Origin: an uncultured Burkholderiales bacterium
GTDB taxonomy: Bacteria; Pseudomonadota; Gammaproteobacteria; Burkholderiales; Burkholderiaceae_C
Length of the DNA: 64,000 nt
Assembly (NCBI GenBank): GCA_903871545.1
Contig: CAIQHG010000034.1
Coordinates: forward strand, 1-64,000
Direction: 5' to 3'
Numbering within the stretch: the first letter of the stretch is position 1; each line of letters begins with the position of its first letter. Below are positions 43,236-53,413 of this stretch, piece by piece. The notes below the pieces were generated by a model. The model did no database searches and was not told the origin of the DNA. It was given only the letters and a program-made list of their open reading frames with translations. Both the position numbers and the translations under genes were made by a program.

Positions 43236-43709
43236 ATGGCATCTGTAAATAAAGTTATCTTGGTCGGCAACTGTGGCCGCGATCCCGAAATAAGGTACCT
43301 GCCTTCTGGACAAGCGGTAGCAAACATAAGCATAGCAACCTCTTCTAAACGAAAAGATAAGACCAGCGGTGAATACATAGAAGATACGCAGTGGCACAGA
43401 GTCACCTTCTATGATCGCCTTGCAGAAATTGCGGGGGAATACGTCAAGAAGGGCCGTCCCGTTTATGTTGAAGGCCGACTCAAATACGGAAAATATACAG
43501 ACAAAGACGGCGCAGAAAAAAACACCGTAGATATTATCGCCACAGAGCTTCAACTCCTTGGAGGAAGAGAGGGGGGATCTGGTACTTCCTCTGAAGAGGG
43601 TGCTCAACCCCGCGCAGCTGGGCATGCGAGTGCTCCCAAGCCTGAAGCAACTTCAAAATCTGCTCCGAAAACTGGCTTTGATGACATGGATGATGACATC
43701 CCCTTTTAA
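43236..43709 (+). CDS. ssb: Single-stranded DNA-binding protein
   Basis: MASVNKVILVGNCGRDPEIRYLPSGQAVANISIATS; acidic tip DDMDDDIPF. Confidence 0.98.
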   Translation: MASVNKVILVGNCGRDPEIRYLPSGQAVANISIATSSKRKDKTSGEYIEDTQWHRVTFYDRLAEIAGEYVKKGRPVYVEGRLKYGKYTDKDGAEKNTVDIIATELQLLGGREGGSGTSSEEGAQPRAAGHASAPKPEATSKSAPKTGFDDMDDDIPF

Positions 43710-43739
43710 AAAACTGGCTATTTTCTATCCGGTTTTTTT
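43708..43739 (+). terminator. Rho-independent terminator of ssb
   Basis: AAAACTGG-ctattttctat-CCGGTTTT + T-run. Confidence 0.7.
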
Positions 43740-43835
43740 GTGCAATGAGGATGTAAGGACTGTTAAGGATAAGTGACTGTGATTTTTTATAATTTCAAAC
43801 AGTACTTATATTTGTAGAAAGTCACTTTTACGAGC

Positions 43836-44717
43836 TTATCTTATTTGTTGCTCCTCTACGCTTATTGTCATTTGAGCTGTGAAGCTTTCCTCGGGTAAAA
43901 GAACTTTGATACCCAATTCCTCAGGATTTACGCCAATTTGACTGCCCATGTTAATTGCATTGTTGACGTGACTTACTGGCTCAATTGCAACCGAGTCCAT
44001 TTTAGGGTTTGTATAAACCACCAACCTGTTTAAATTAGACCTTACTGTAACGCTTAACTCTTTATCTGCGAGCCTCGCACAACCTGACCAATTCTCAAAG
44101 CAATGGTCCACGGTAAGGTCCGTACAACTTTGGTCTAGCCCCTTACTACTGCCCAGTTTAGTGGGCAAACGGTCCTCTCCCATTAGCCAAATTCCATTTG
44201 CCTTAAAGCTAACAGAGGTATCTTCTCTCTTTACAAAATAAGGGTGCCAACCAAGCCCTACCGGTGCCGCCTGTCTGCTTTTATTTGTAATGGATAGTGT
44301 GTGGTGCAGTTCATTTTCCGAAATACTCAACGCTTGAGAGGCTATGAAATCAAAAGGCCAACATTCATTTGCCAGGTGCTCATAGGATAAAAGTAAAAAT
44401 TCTTCTCCCCACTCCTGGACGCTCCAAGGCTGTTGCCAACCCACCCCGTGTATGCTGTGAGGCTCATTGGCATTATTTATCGTCAATCGATGGCTCGTTC
44501 CCAACCACCTGAGGGTTGCATTTGCTATTCTGTTGGAATATGGAATCAGTGCAAAATTTGCGGCCTGTCTAGAGCTATCAATTAAATGAGCATCTACTGG
44601 TCTAAGAACAGGTTTACCGCGGAAGATTAATTTAAGGACCGCACCGCCTAAGTGCGGTCGGACAGTGCAAGTTAGGCTTTTATTTCCTATTTCAATATCA
44701 AGAGCGTTCAAAATCAA
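43836..44717 (-). CDS. Aldose 1-epimerase family protein
   Basis: LIPYSNRIANATLRW; HSIHGVGWQQPW; VGLGWHPYF. Confidence 0.9.
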   Translation of the reverse strand: MILNALDIEIGNKSLTCTVRPHLGGAVLKLIFRGKPVLRPVDAHLIDSSRQAANFALIPYSNRIANATLRWLGTSHRLTINNANEPHSIHGVGWQQPWSVQEWGEEFLLLSYEHLANECWPFDFIASQALSISENELHHTLSITNKSRQAAPVGLGWHPYFVKREDTSVSFKANGIWLMGEDRLPTKLGSSKGLDQSCTDLTVDHCFENWSGCARLADKELSVTVRSNLNRLVVYTNPKMDSVAIEPVSHVNNAINMGSQIGVNPEELGIKVLLPEESFTAQMTISVEEQQIR

Positions 44718-44815
44718 AGAGCCTAGATATTATTAAACACCACAGTTGACCTTTTGATCTTCCTGCGCTTAAGCGATGCACGCCGAACGCTGCACGCTGT
44801 AAGTAAAACTCTAAA

Positions 44816-45166
<351 letters not shown>

Positions 45167-45193
45167 TTAAATAAATTTAATGTTTGTAGCGTG

Positions 45194-46033
45194 TTAGAAA
45201 TTCTTTTTAACGCCTAAAACAATCGTGCTTCCTGCAATATTTGTAGTTCCTGATCCTGCCAACATGTCTGGTACGTGAAGATAGCCTCGCTTAGCCCAGT
45301 CCGTGGTGCTGAGAGTTGCACTCACTACCAAGCCATCAAAGTCTTTATTCAAAGACATAGAGATATCGTTGATGTCAGTCACGCCCAAAGTCACGTAATG
45401 GGCGTTGGACATTTTCATGGACTGATTGCCGTAATGTGCAACACTGGTCAGCCCATCCCCAAAGTCAAAGCTATAACTCAGGTCGACATAAATGCTATTT
45501 TTGGTGCCAACGTAGCCAAATAAGTTTGTCAGTGAGTTCGATATTTTCATCGTTAAAGAACCAACGCTTATAGAGCCGTAAATCTCGGTGGTGCTAGCAT
45601 CAGAAAAATTAGCATTCGGGCCGTTCGTGACTCCATTCAAATTGTTGGTTGGATAATAGGATTCGAACAGTCCCACATCGTAGCCAATAAGCTCGGAATA
45701 AGAGCCTTTATACCCCCCGTAAAAATCAACCTCTACTGGCGCCCTAGCTGATTGTGGTGGTGTCAGGCTACCATTCGCTGTATCTTTAATCCAAGTAATC
45801 GTGGAATCCCAATTTCCCACGTAAAAACCGCTTTTGTCAACATAATCCACACCCCCCTGCAAAGCTGGCTTGCGACCTGTTTGAGAGATACCGCGGTATC
45901 TGTAGTCGCTCACAAATCCTACGTTGTAGGTGAGAGTGGACTCGGGTTCAGCCGTTGTAGTTTGCGCAAAAATAGGCAAACTAAGCAACGTGGATGAAAC
46001 CATTAAAGTGGCGGCTATTTTTTTAAATTTCAC
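45194..46033 (-). CDS. TorF family putative porin, GTG start
   Basis: Signal peptide KFKKIAATLMVSSTLLSLPIFAQ; LTYNVGFVSDYRYRGISQTGRKPALQGGVDY; GGGAG SD before GTG at 46033. Confidence 0.87.
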   Translation of the reverse strand: MKFKKIAATLMVSSTLLSLPIFAQTTTAEPESTLTYNVGFVSDYRYRGISQTGRKPALQGGVDYVDKSGFYVGNWDSTITWIKDTANGSLTPPQSARAPVEVDFYGGYKGSYSELIGYDVGLFESYYPTNNLNGVTNGPNANFSDASTTEIYGSISVGSLTMKISNSLTNLFGYVGTKNSIYVDLSYSFDFGDGLTSVAHYGNQSMKMSNAHYVTLGVTDINDISMSLNKDFDGLVVSATLSTTDWAKRGYLHVPDMLAGSGTTNIAGSTIVLGVKKNF

Positions 46034-46219
46034 AATGTCTCCCGTGCTTTTTATGGCAATTTTGTAATTATTAAGGTCAATTAACCTGTCATTTGCACAT
46101 TTTCTCACGTTTTGTCACCAACTTGACGCCCTAATTTTTTCTAGTATCGTAACTCTTATCTTAAGGGAGCAAAAAACAACGTATGAATCTGATTTCAGAA
46201 ATTCGAGCTAATACTAAAG

Positions 46220-48937
46220 TTATATGTTAGGAGCTAACAACCTTCTCAGCGCGTGTTCTTCAGTTCCTTGCCTTTTAGCTAAATCACTAACTTGGTCCGC
46301 CCCAATTCTTCCTACGTTGAAGTATTTAGCACTTGGGTGAGCGATATAAAAGCCGCACACACTAGCCGCGGGAGACATAGCAAGGCTTTCAGTCAAAGAC
46401 ATCCCAATGTCGGTGCATTGCAAAACATTAAACATTTCCTTTTTAACACTGTGATCTGGACACGCGGGATACCCTGGAGCCGGGCGAATTCCAACGTACT
46501 TTTCTGCAATTAAGTCTTGAACACTCAAGTCCTCCTCATCGCTGTAACCCCAAAGGTCCATTCTCACCCTAGCATGAAAGCACTCTGCCATGGCCTCAGC
46601 TAAACGGTCTGCTAATGCTTTAAACATAATTGCACTGTAGTCGTCGTGATCGTCCATGAAAAATTTTTCCCTCAACTCCACCCCTATGCCGGACGTCACT
46701 GCAAACATGCCGACATAGTCAGCGACTCCGCTTTGCCCAACAAAATCGGACAAACACCTATTGGGGCGACCATCGGGCTTTGTTGTTTGCTGGCGCAGTC
46801 CTGACCAAGTCAACAACCTGTCTCTTCTCGTTTCATCGCTCCACAAAACAATATCGTCCCCGATCGCGTTTGCAGGATACAAACCCACTATCGCTTGAGC
46901 CGTTAACCATCGACCGTCAATCAAGCGAGTAAGCATTCTTCTTGCATCACTCATGAGACGCACCGCTTCCGCGCCCACAACATCGTCTTTAAGAATAGCT
47001 GGATAAGGGCCCGCCAGATCCCATGTTTGGAAAAAAGGTCCCCAATCTATAAACTTTTCAAGATCCGATAAGTTAAAGTTTTTAAATACCCTTCGTCCAA
47101 TAAATTTGGGGACAGTTGGCTTGTAATTGATCCAATCTACTTTTGCTTTATTTTCTCTGGCTTTTGTAAGCGTTAAAAGCGGAGTTTGTTTTTTATTGGC
47201 ATGCTGGTGTCTTACGCGGTCATAGTCCGCATTTAGCTCTTCAATAAAAGCACTTGCCTTGTTAGATAAAAGTCCCTGCGCTACTCCCACGCTCCTTGAT
47301 GCATCCGGGACATAAACCACTGGGCCCTCATAATGAGGTGCAATTTTCACCGCCGTGTGAACGCGACTGGTTGTTGCACCACCTATTAACAAGGGTATCT
47401 TGCGGATCCTAAAGTAATCATCCTTTTGCATCTCACTTGCAACATACTGCATTTCCTCCAAACTTGGCGTAATCAAACCCGATAGCCCAATAATGTCTGC
47501 ACCTTGAATTTTTGCATTCGCAAGTATTTCGTGGCAGGGCACCATCACGCCCATATTGACTACATCAAAATTATTGCATTGCAGTACAACTGTGACAATA
47601 TTTTTACCGATATCATGAACGTCACCTTTGACTGTTGCGATGACTATTTTCCCTTTGGTTTTTACCTCTTCGCCTGCCTCTTTTTGTCTTATTTTTTCTG
47701 CCTCTATGTAGGGAATCAAATGCGCCACAGCTTGCTTCATGACCCGAGCAGATTTGACAACTTGTGGTAAAAACATCTTGCCTTGGCCAAATAAATCACC
47801 AACAATGTTCATGCCCTCCATCAGCGGGCCCTCAATCACCTCTAAGGGTCGGCCCCCGCGTAATAAGATCTCCTGATAGGCCTCTTCTGTGTCTAAGGTA
47901 ATGAACTCTGTGATGCCGTGTACCAATGCATGAGACAACCGCTGGGTGACATTAACTGGACTGTCTAAGCTCCCTCGCCAACTATTTTTTTCGCTCACAT
48001 CTTTTGCAGACCCTTTGGCCTGCTCTGCAACCTCAATCAATCTCTCTGCCGCATCCTCTCTGCGGTTTAAAACCACGTCCTCAACTCGCTCCTTCAATAC
48101 TGGCTCTAAATCGTCGTAAACTCCGATCATTCCCGCATTTACGATGCCCATGTCCATTCCTGCTTTAATGGCATGGTAGAGAAAAACGGTGTGAATTGCC
48201 TCCCTTACTGGGTCATTGCCCCGAAAAGAAAAACTGACATTGGAGACCCCCCCAGAGACCTTTGCACCAGGCAGGTTTTGTTTTATCCAACGCGTTGCAT
48301 TTATAAAGTCAACGGCGTAATTGTTGTGCTCCTCAATTCCCGTAGCTACCGCAAATATATTCGGATCAAAGATGATGTCCTCGGGCGCAAAATCCAATCT
48401 CTCGACTAGTAGTTTATAAGCGCGCGCGCAAATCTCAATTTTGCGCTCATATGTATCAGCTTGACCTTTTTCGTCAAACGCCATCACCACGGTTGCGGCT
48501 CCGTAGCGTTTGATGAGTTTGGCTTGACGCAAAAACTCCTCCTCTCCCTCTTTCATGCTGATGGAGTTAACGATCCCTTTGCCCTGTAAACAGCGTAGTC
48601 CAGCCTCTATAACTGACCACTTGGAGCTGTCCACCATTATTGGGACTCTTGCTATGTCGGGTTCAGAGGCAAGCAAGTTAAGAAACTTAACCATCGCAGC
48701 TTGGCTATCAAGCATGGCCTCATCCATGTTGATATCTATAATTTGCGCTCCATTTTCGACCTGTTGTCGAGCAACTTGAAGAGCCTGTTCGTACTCTTCG
48801 TTTAGGATCATACGAGCAAAGGCTTTTGAACCAGTTACATTAGTGCGCTCACCAATGTTGACAAACAATGTGCTTTGGTCAATCAACACTGGTTCTAATC
48901 CAGCAAGCCGAAGTGGGGATATATTATCTAAATTCAT
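46220..48937 (-). CDS. metH: Methionine synthase, pterin/cobalamin/activation modules (metH2)
   Basis: [15 protein letters not shown]-like start; [12 protein letters not shown] cobalamin-binding DxHxxG; C-term activation domain. Confidence 0.96.
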   Translation of the reverse strand: MNLDNISPLRLAGLEPVLIDQSTLFVNIGERTNVTGSKAFARMILNEEYEQALQVARQQVENGAQIIDINMDEAMLDSQAAMVKFLNLLASEPDIARVPIMVDSSKWSVIEAGLRCLQGKGIVNSISMKEGEEEFLRQAKLIKRYGAATVVMAFDEKGQADTYERKIEICARAYKLLVERLDFAPEDIIFDPNIFAVATGIEEHNNYAVDFINATRWIKQNLPGAKVSGGVSNVSFSFRGNDPVREAIHTVFLYHAIKAGMDMGIVNAGMIGVYDDLEPVLKERVEDVVLNRREDAAERLIEVAEQAKGSAKDVSEKNSWRGSLDSPVNVTQRLSHALVHGITEFITLDTEEAYQEILLRGGRPLEVIEGPLMEGMNIVGDLFGQGKMFLPQVVKSARVMKQAVAHLIPYIEAEKIRQKEAGEEVKTKGKIVIATVKGDVHDIGKNIVTVVLQCNNFDVVNMGVMVPCHEILANAKIQGADIIGLSGLITPSLEEMQYVASEMQKDDYFRIRKIPLLIGGATTSRVHTAVKIAPHYEGPVVYVPDASRSVGVAQGLLSNKASAFIEELNADYDRVRHQHANKKQTPLLTLTKARENKAKVDWINYKPTVPKFIGRRVFKNFNLSDLEKFIDWGPFFQTWDLAGPYPAILKDDVVGAEAVRLMSDARRMLTRLIDGRWLTAQAIVGLYPANAIGDDIVLWSDETRRDRLLTWSGLRQQTTKPDGRPNRCLSDFVGQSGVADYVGMFAVTSGIGVELREKFFMDDHDDYSAIMFKALADRLAEAMAECFHARVRMDLWGYSDEEDLSVQDLIAEKYVGIRPAPGYPACPDHSVKKEMFNVLQCTDIGMSLTESLAMSPAASVCGFYIAHPSAKYFNVGRIGADQVSDLAKRQGTEEHALRRLLAPNI

Positions 48938-48942
48938 TCACA

Positions 48943-48969
48943 CTCACCTGAAGATATTGAACAGGTGAG
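48943..48969 (-). promoter_or_regulatory. Anti-Shine-Dalgarno hairpin (expression platform) of metH2
   Basis: CTCACCTG-ttcaatatctt-CAGGTGAG; right arm contains SD AGGTGAG 5 nt before ATG; left arm shares CTC with the riboswitch pseudoknot. Confidence 0.8.
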
Positions 48970-49033
48970 CGTGGTTAGATTTTTTGAATTGTCCCAAGCC
49001 TGTCAAATAAATTTGATGCAACGCTCCTTGGTC
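48964..49033 (-). ncRNA. S-adenosylhomocysteine (SAH) riboswitch aptamer candidate
   Basis: CCAAGGAGCGTTGCATCAAATTTATTTGACAGGCTTGGGAC...CCACGCTCACC: P1 CCAAG/CTTGG, P2 TCAAA/TTTGA, pseudoknot GAGCGT/ACGCTC. Confidence 0.88.
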
Positions 49034-49053
49034 ATTAAATTTTACTACTTTTT

Positions 49054-50100
49054 TTATTCTGCGTAAAAAACGCCTCTGGTAATTTTTCTCGTCTGCAAGC
49101 TATCCACGCTTTTTGCAATGGCCGCGATATGCTCGGGCGTTGTCCCACAACACCCGCCTAAAATATTAACAAGTCCGCTGCTTGCAAAATCATGCAACAA
49201 ACGGCTAGTTACCTCTGGGGTCTCATCAAAGCCCGTGTCACTCATTGGATTTGGAAGGCCTGCGTTAGGATAGCAACTTATAAAGGTGTCTACAGCGATC
49301 TTCGACAACTCTTGCATATAAGGTCGCATTAGTGCCGCCCCTAGGGCACAATTTAATCCAACGGCCAAAGGCTTTGCATGTCTAATGCTGTGCCAAAAAG
49401 CCGTAACCGTTTGCCCACTTAATATACGCCCCGAAGCGTCCGTAACCGTACCGCTTATGATCAATGGCAATCTTTCCTTGGATTGATCAAAATACTCTTC
49501 AATCGCAAATAGGGCTGCCTTAGCGTTTAAGGTATCAAATATAGTCTCAACCATCAACACATCAGCCCCATTTTCCACCAAAGCTTGTACTTGCTGAAAA
49601 TAAGCCGCTCTGAGCTCCTCAAATGTCACATTCCTAGCTCCTGGGTCATTGACATCAGGGGATAAACTGGCAGTTTTAGGGGTAGGTCCAAGGGCCCCTA
49701 CAACGAAGCGGGGTTTGTCCGCCGTTGAAAACTCATCGCACGCGCGACGTGCCAGCTTTGTGGAAGCCGCATTCATCTCTACTGCGTACTCTTGCATGTC
49801 GTAATCTGCTTGAGCAATCGTTGTGGCACCAAAAGTATTGGTCTCTATTAAATCAGCACCTGAAGCTAAGTACCCGCGGTGAATATCCAAAATCACATCG
49901 GGTCGAGTTAAGCTCAATAATTCGTTGTTACCTTTAACGTCTTTGTGAAAATCTTTAAACCGTTCTGATCTAAAGTTTTCCTCCGTCAATTTAAAACGCT
50001 GAATCATGGTCCCCATTGCCCCGTCTAATATGGCAATTCTCTTTCTCAATATTCCAGGCAATTCCTTAGCTCTGGTGTATGTGTTATCTGGCGTTTTCAT
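49054..50100 (-). CDS. metH: Methionine synthase, homocysteine S-methyltransferase module (metH1)
   Basis: KRIAILDGAMGTMIQRFKLTEENFR; VGLNCALGAALMRPYM; GGCCGTTPEHI. Confidence 0.96.
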   Translation of the reverse strand: MKTPDNTYTRAKELPGILRKRIAILDGAMGTMIQRFKLTEENFRSERFKDFHKDVKGNNELLSLTRPDVILDIHRGYLASGADLIETNTFGATTIAQADYDMQEYAVEMNAASTKLARRACDEFSTADKPRFVVGALGPTPKTASLSPDVNDPGARNVTFEELRAAYFQQVQALVENGADVLMVETIFDTLNAKAALFAIEEYFDQSKERLPLIISGTVTDASGRILSGQTVTAFWHSIRHAKPLAVGLNCALGAALMRPYMQELSKIAVDTFISCYPNAGLPNPMSDTGFDETPEVTSRLLHDFASSGLVNILGGCCGTTPEHIAAIAKSVDSLQTRKITRGVFYAE

Positions 50101-50124
50101 CTCTTTATTGTAAGTTGTTCCTTC

Positions 50125-50164
50125 GCTAGGCGGCTTTTACAAGTTTTTAAAAGACCCTAGCCGC
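50125..50164 (-). promoter_or_regulatory. metH1 leader with mutually exclusive pairings
   Basis: GCTAGG/CCTAGC versus GCGGCT/AGCCGC sharing nucleotides, with inner CTTTTA/TAAAAG. Confidence 0.4.
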
Positions 50165-50197
50165 TGAACTAGACTTGGAAAATTGTTCTCAGCGTTC

Positions 50198-50226
50198 TTG
50201 AATTAATTCTCTTAAGGCCTTAAAAT
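50198..50226 (+). promoter_or_regulatory. Putative sigma70 promoter of the 48-aa ORF, with palindromic spacer
   Basis: TTGAAT - 17 nt - TAAAAT; TTAAGGCCTTAA palindrome at 50212-50223. Confidence 0.5.
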
Positions 50227-50259
50227 ACTCTGTATTTAGTTTTCTTTAAGGTTAGTTTT

Positions 50260-50406
50260 ATGTCCGCACCAGACCATTCTAAGTTACCCCTTGATCATGA
50301 GGAAGATGTGATTGAGTCTTTAGTTCCATTGATGCCCATCGTCTTACCTGTTGCTGGTGGAATACTGATTTTCTTATTGGCCTTTATTGCCGTCTACATG
50401 GCTTAG
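50260..50406 (+). CDS. 48-aa single-TM microprotein
   Basis: MSAPDHSKLPLDHEEDVIESLVPLMPIVLPVAGGILIFLLAFIAVYMA*; AAGG upstream; absent from the ORF track because it is short. Confidence 0.65.
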   Translation: MSAPDHSKLPLDHEEDVIESLVPLMPIVLPVAGGILIFLLAFIAVYMA

Positions 50407-50416
50407 CGCGAACTAG

Positions 50417-50441
50417 ACAAGTATCTTTTCGATTTACTTGT
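50417..50441 (+). terminator. Hairpin after the 48-aa ORF
   Basis: ACAAGTA-tcttttcgatt-TACTTGT; no clear U-tract. Confidence 0.35.
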
Positions 50442-50473
50442 GAATCCATACTTTTAATAACAAAGTATTCATG

Positions 50474-50507
50474 TATATGGTTTCCCTGATAGATTAAAAA
50501 CCATATA
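50474..50507 (+). promoter_or_regulatory. 10-bp inverted repeat upstream of pckG
   Basis: TATATGGTTT-ccctgatagattaa-AAACCATATA. Confidence 0.6.
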
Positions 50508-50637
50508 GGTCTAAAATTTTCTTCTGCCCTAAAGCAAAGTTCTTTATGGTGAGCCGTAGTCCTCAGTAAACTTGCATTCAATCATCATGGATTGCAGGGG
50601 GCTTTCCTTAAATAACTTAAATTTGGAGTTCCTAACT

Positions 50638-52488
50638 ATGAACACGTCTACTCAATCTGGCGTTGATATCCAAGCACCGTCTTTCGTTCAGCATCCTCGG
50701 ATCATTTCTTGGGTTTCTGATATGGTAAAACTTTGTAAACCTAGTGCCGTGCATTGGTGCGATGGCAGCGAGCAAGAATACCAATTCCTATGTGAACTAC
50801 TTGTAAAGGCGGGGACTTTTAAAAAACTCAATCCTTTACTGAGACCTAATTCATTTTTAGCTTGCTCAGACCCCAGTGATGTTGCACGCGTAGAAGACAG
50901 AACATTTATTTGTTCAAAAGACAAAAATGAGGCAGGCCCAACCAACAACTGGATGGATCCTGATCAAATGCGTCAAACACTACAACCCTTATTTGAAGGC
51001 TGTATGAAAGGAAGAACACTTTATGTGGTGCCTTTCTCTATGGGTCCATTAAACAGTCCAATCTCCCACATAGGTATTGAGCTCTCAGATAGTCCCTATG
51101 TAGCAGTAAATATGAGAATGATGACTCGAATGGGCAAAGCCGTTTACGACGTACTTGGCAAGGAAGGTGAATTCGTGCCTTGCATTCATACTGTTGGGGC
51201 TCCACTCGAAACTGGAGAGAAGGACTCCAACTGGCCCTGTAATAAAACCAAATACATCGTTCACTATCCTGAATCGCGCGAGATTTGGTCTTTCGGCTCG
51301 GGATATGGTGGCAATGCATTGCTTGGCAAAAAATGCTTTGCCCTTAGAATCGCCTCCATCATGGGGCACGATGAGGGGTGGCTTGCTGAACACATGCTTA
51401 TATTGGGCGTCACTTCCCCTGAGGGTAAGAAATACCACGTCGCCGCAGCCTTTCCCAGTGCATGCGGTAAAACAAATTTCGCCATGCTCATTCCCCCCAA
51501 AGGGTTTGAAGGCTGGCGCGTGACAACAATTGGGGATGACATTGCTTGGATCAAACCTGGCAAGGACGGCCGACTTTATGCCATCAACCCAGAAGCTGGT
51601 TATTTTGGTGTAGCTCCAGGTACCAATGAAAAAACCAACCCCAACTGTATGAAAAGTCTTACGCATGACGTAATTTTTACCAATGTCGCGTTAACGGACA
51701 ACGGTGACGTGTGGTGGGAAGGCATGGGGTCGGACCCCGAACACTGCATAGACTGGCAGGGTAAGGACTGGACTCCCGAGATCGCAAAGGCCACGGGTGC
51801 TAAAGCCGCTCACCCTAACGCTAGGTTTACCATTTCGGCCACCAACAACCCTGCCATTGACATGGCATGGGACGACCCACAAGGTGTTGCCATTGATGCC
51901 TTTATCTTTGGCGGAAGGCGCTCAAATACAGTCCCCCTCGTCACCGAAGCCCGCGATTGGGTTGAGGGTGTCTATATGGCAGCAACAATGGGGTCTGAAA
52001 CTACCGCCGCGGCAACTGGCGCGCAAGGCGTAGTGCGACGCGACCCCTTTGCAATGATTCCGTTTGCTGGCTACAACATGAGTGACTATTTTCAACATTG
52101 GCTTGATATTGGGGACAAACTAGCTGCGACGGGCGCAACTTTACCAAAAATCTTTACAACCAATTGGTTCACAAAAGATGCTGATGGAAAATTTGTTTGG
52201 CCTGGCTACAGTGAAAATATGCGTGTCTTAAAATGGATGATTGATAGATTAGAGGGCAGGGCAGACGGAGTTGAAAACGTCTTTGGAATAAGCCCGTCTT
52301 ACTCTGAAATTAATTGGAATGGGCTAAATTTCACAGCTAAGTTGTTTGATCAAGTTACTCAGTTTGATAAGGATTTAATTGTCAAAGAACTTAAGCTGCA
52401 TGAAGAGCTTTTCGAACAACTCGCATACCACCTTCCCAAAGAGCTAACAAGGACCAAAGTAAAACTAGAGGAGCGTTTAAACGCTTAA
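50638..52488 (+). CDS. pckG: Phosphoenolpyruvate carboxykinase (GTP)
   Basis: [43 protein letters not shown]; start set at MNTSTQSG. Confidence 0.97.
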   Translation: MNTSTQSGVDIQAPSFVQHPRIISWVSDMVKLCKPSAVHWCDGSEQEYQFLCELLVKAGTFKKLNPLLRPNSFLACSDPSDVARVEDRTFICSKDKNEAGPTNNWMDPDQMRQTLQPLFEGCMKGRTLYVVPFSMGPLNSPISHIGIELSDSPYVAVNMRMMTRMGKAVYDVLGKEGEFVPCIHTVGAPLETGEKDSNWPCNKTKYIVHYPESREIWSFGSGYGGNALLGKKCFALRIASIMGHDEGWLAEHMLILGVTSPEGKKYHVAAAFPSACGKTNFAMLIPPKGFEGWRVTTIGDDIAWIKPGKDGRLYAINPEAGYFGVAPGTNEKTNPNCMKSLTHDVIFTNVALTDNGDVWWEGMGSDPEHCIDWQGKDWTPEIAKATGAKAAHPNARFTISATNNPAIDMAWDDPQGVAIDAFIFGGRRSNTVPLVTEARDWVEGVYMAATMGSETTAAATGAQGVVRRDPFAMIPFAGYNMSDYFQHWLDIGDKLAATGATLPKIFTTNWFTKDADGKFVWPGYSENMRVLKWMIDRLEGRADGVENVFGISPSYSEINWNGLNFTAKLFDQVTQFDKDLIVKELKLHEELFEQLAYHLPKELTRTKVKLEERLNA

Positions 52489-52523
52489 CCCTGGAATACT
52501 TTTTAGGTTTTATTGTTATCGAT

Positions 52524-52554
52524 GAGTGTCAAAGGTTTTACAAACCTTTGACTC
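52524..52554. terminator. Strong hairpin between convergent pckG and rsmA
   Basis: TCAAAGGTTT-tac-AAACCTTTGA plus GAG/CTC. Confidence 0.6.
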
Positions 52555-52556
52555 TT

Positions 52557-53369
52557 CTAAGCAACAAACTTTTGGGCTAGGGCCAAGTACTCATCTACGC
52601 TAACTTCCTCTGCGCGTCTTTTCAAATCAAATACTCCCTCGAACTGCCTATCCTCCAGCCAATGACCTAGGGTGTGCCTTAAAAGTTTTCTTCTCTGACT
52701 AAATGCGATTTGCACTAAGTTTTGGAAAACTTCAAATTTTACGTTCTCAAAAATTTCCTTTGGCCTCATCCTTACTACTGCACTTTTAACCCTCGGGGGG
52801 GGATCAAATGATTCGGGGGGCACGTCCACAAGTTGTTGCATCTCATACCTCCATTGGAGCATCACGCTTAGTCGTCCATAATCAGAGGTGCAGGGCTTGG
52901 CCACCATTCTGTCGACCACTTCTTTTTGAAGCATGAAGTGCTGATCTTTGATGTGATCTACATACTTTAATAAATGAAAGAGTATCGGCGTTGAGATGTT
53001 GTAGGGAAGATTGCCTACAATTCTCATCAAATTTTTCTGCCTCGCTTGGTCAATGTGTTGGATTTGAGAAAATAAATCGTTGCAAAGTAATTTATCTTCT
53101 AAAAGAGAAAAGTTTACATTTAAAACGTCTCCTTCAATGACCACTAGCGCAGCATTTGTTTTTAACTGCTTGACCAAGTCTTTGTCAAGTTCAATGACAC
53201 AAAGTTGCCCAATCCTGTCAACAAGTGGTTTTGTCATTGCCCCCATACCGGGCCCAATCTCTATCATTAAGTCATGCCCATGGGGAGCAATCGCGTTAAC
53301 AATTTCTTCTATGACGCCTTGATCAACTAAGAAATGTTGTCCAAAGCGTTTACGGGCAATATGTTTCAA
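52557..53369 (-). CDS. rsmA: 16S rRNA (adenine1518/1519-N6)-dimethyltransferase
   Basis: [36 protein letters not shown]. Confidence 0.97.
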   Translation of the reverse strand: MKHIARKRFGQHFLVDQGVIEEIVNAIAPHGHDLMIEIGPGMGAMTKPLVDRIGQLCVIELDKDLVKQLKTNAALVVIEGDVLNVNFSLLEDKLLCNDLFSQIQHIDQARQKNLMRIVGNLPYNISTPILFHLLKYVDHIKDQHFMLQKEVVDRMVAKPCTSDYGRLSVMLQWRYEMQQLVDVPPESFDPPPRVKSAVVRMRPKEIFENVKFEVFQNLVQIAFSQRRKLLRHTLGHWLEDRQFEGVFDLKRRAEEVSVDEYLALAQKFVA

Positions 53370-53413
53370 AAATTTATCCTTTGATATAAAGTGAAAAACT
53401 TTTGCTTGTCATA

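Noticed and set aside
43149-43625. 158-aa minus-strand ORF
   Set aside because: Antisense to ssb, which is certain; no recognisable domain; a codon-structure shadow ORF.
48938-49053. metH gap as a pseudogene or frameshift break
   Set aside because: Both ORFs are complete with domain boundaries at the gap, and the gap holds a structured regulatory element.
51085-51666. 193-aa minus-strand ORF and other ORFs opposite pckG
   Set aside because: Antisense to confident pckG; no start context or family resemblance.
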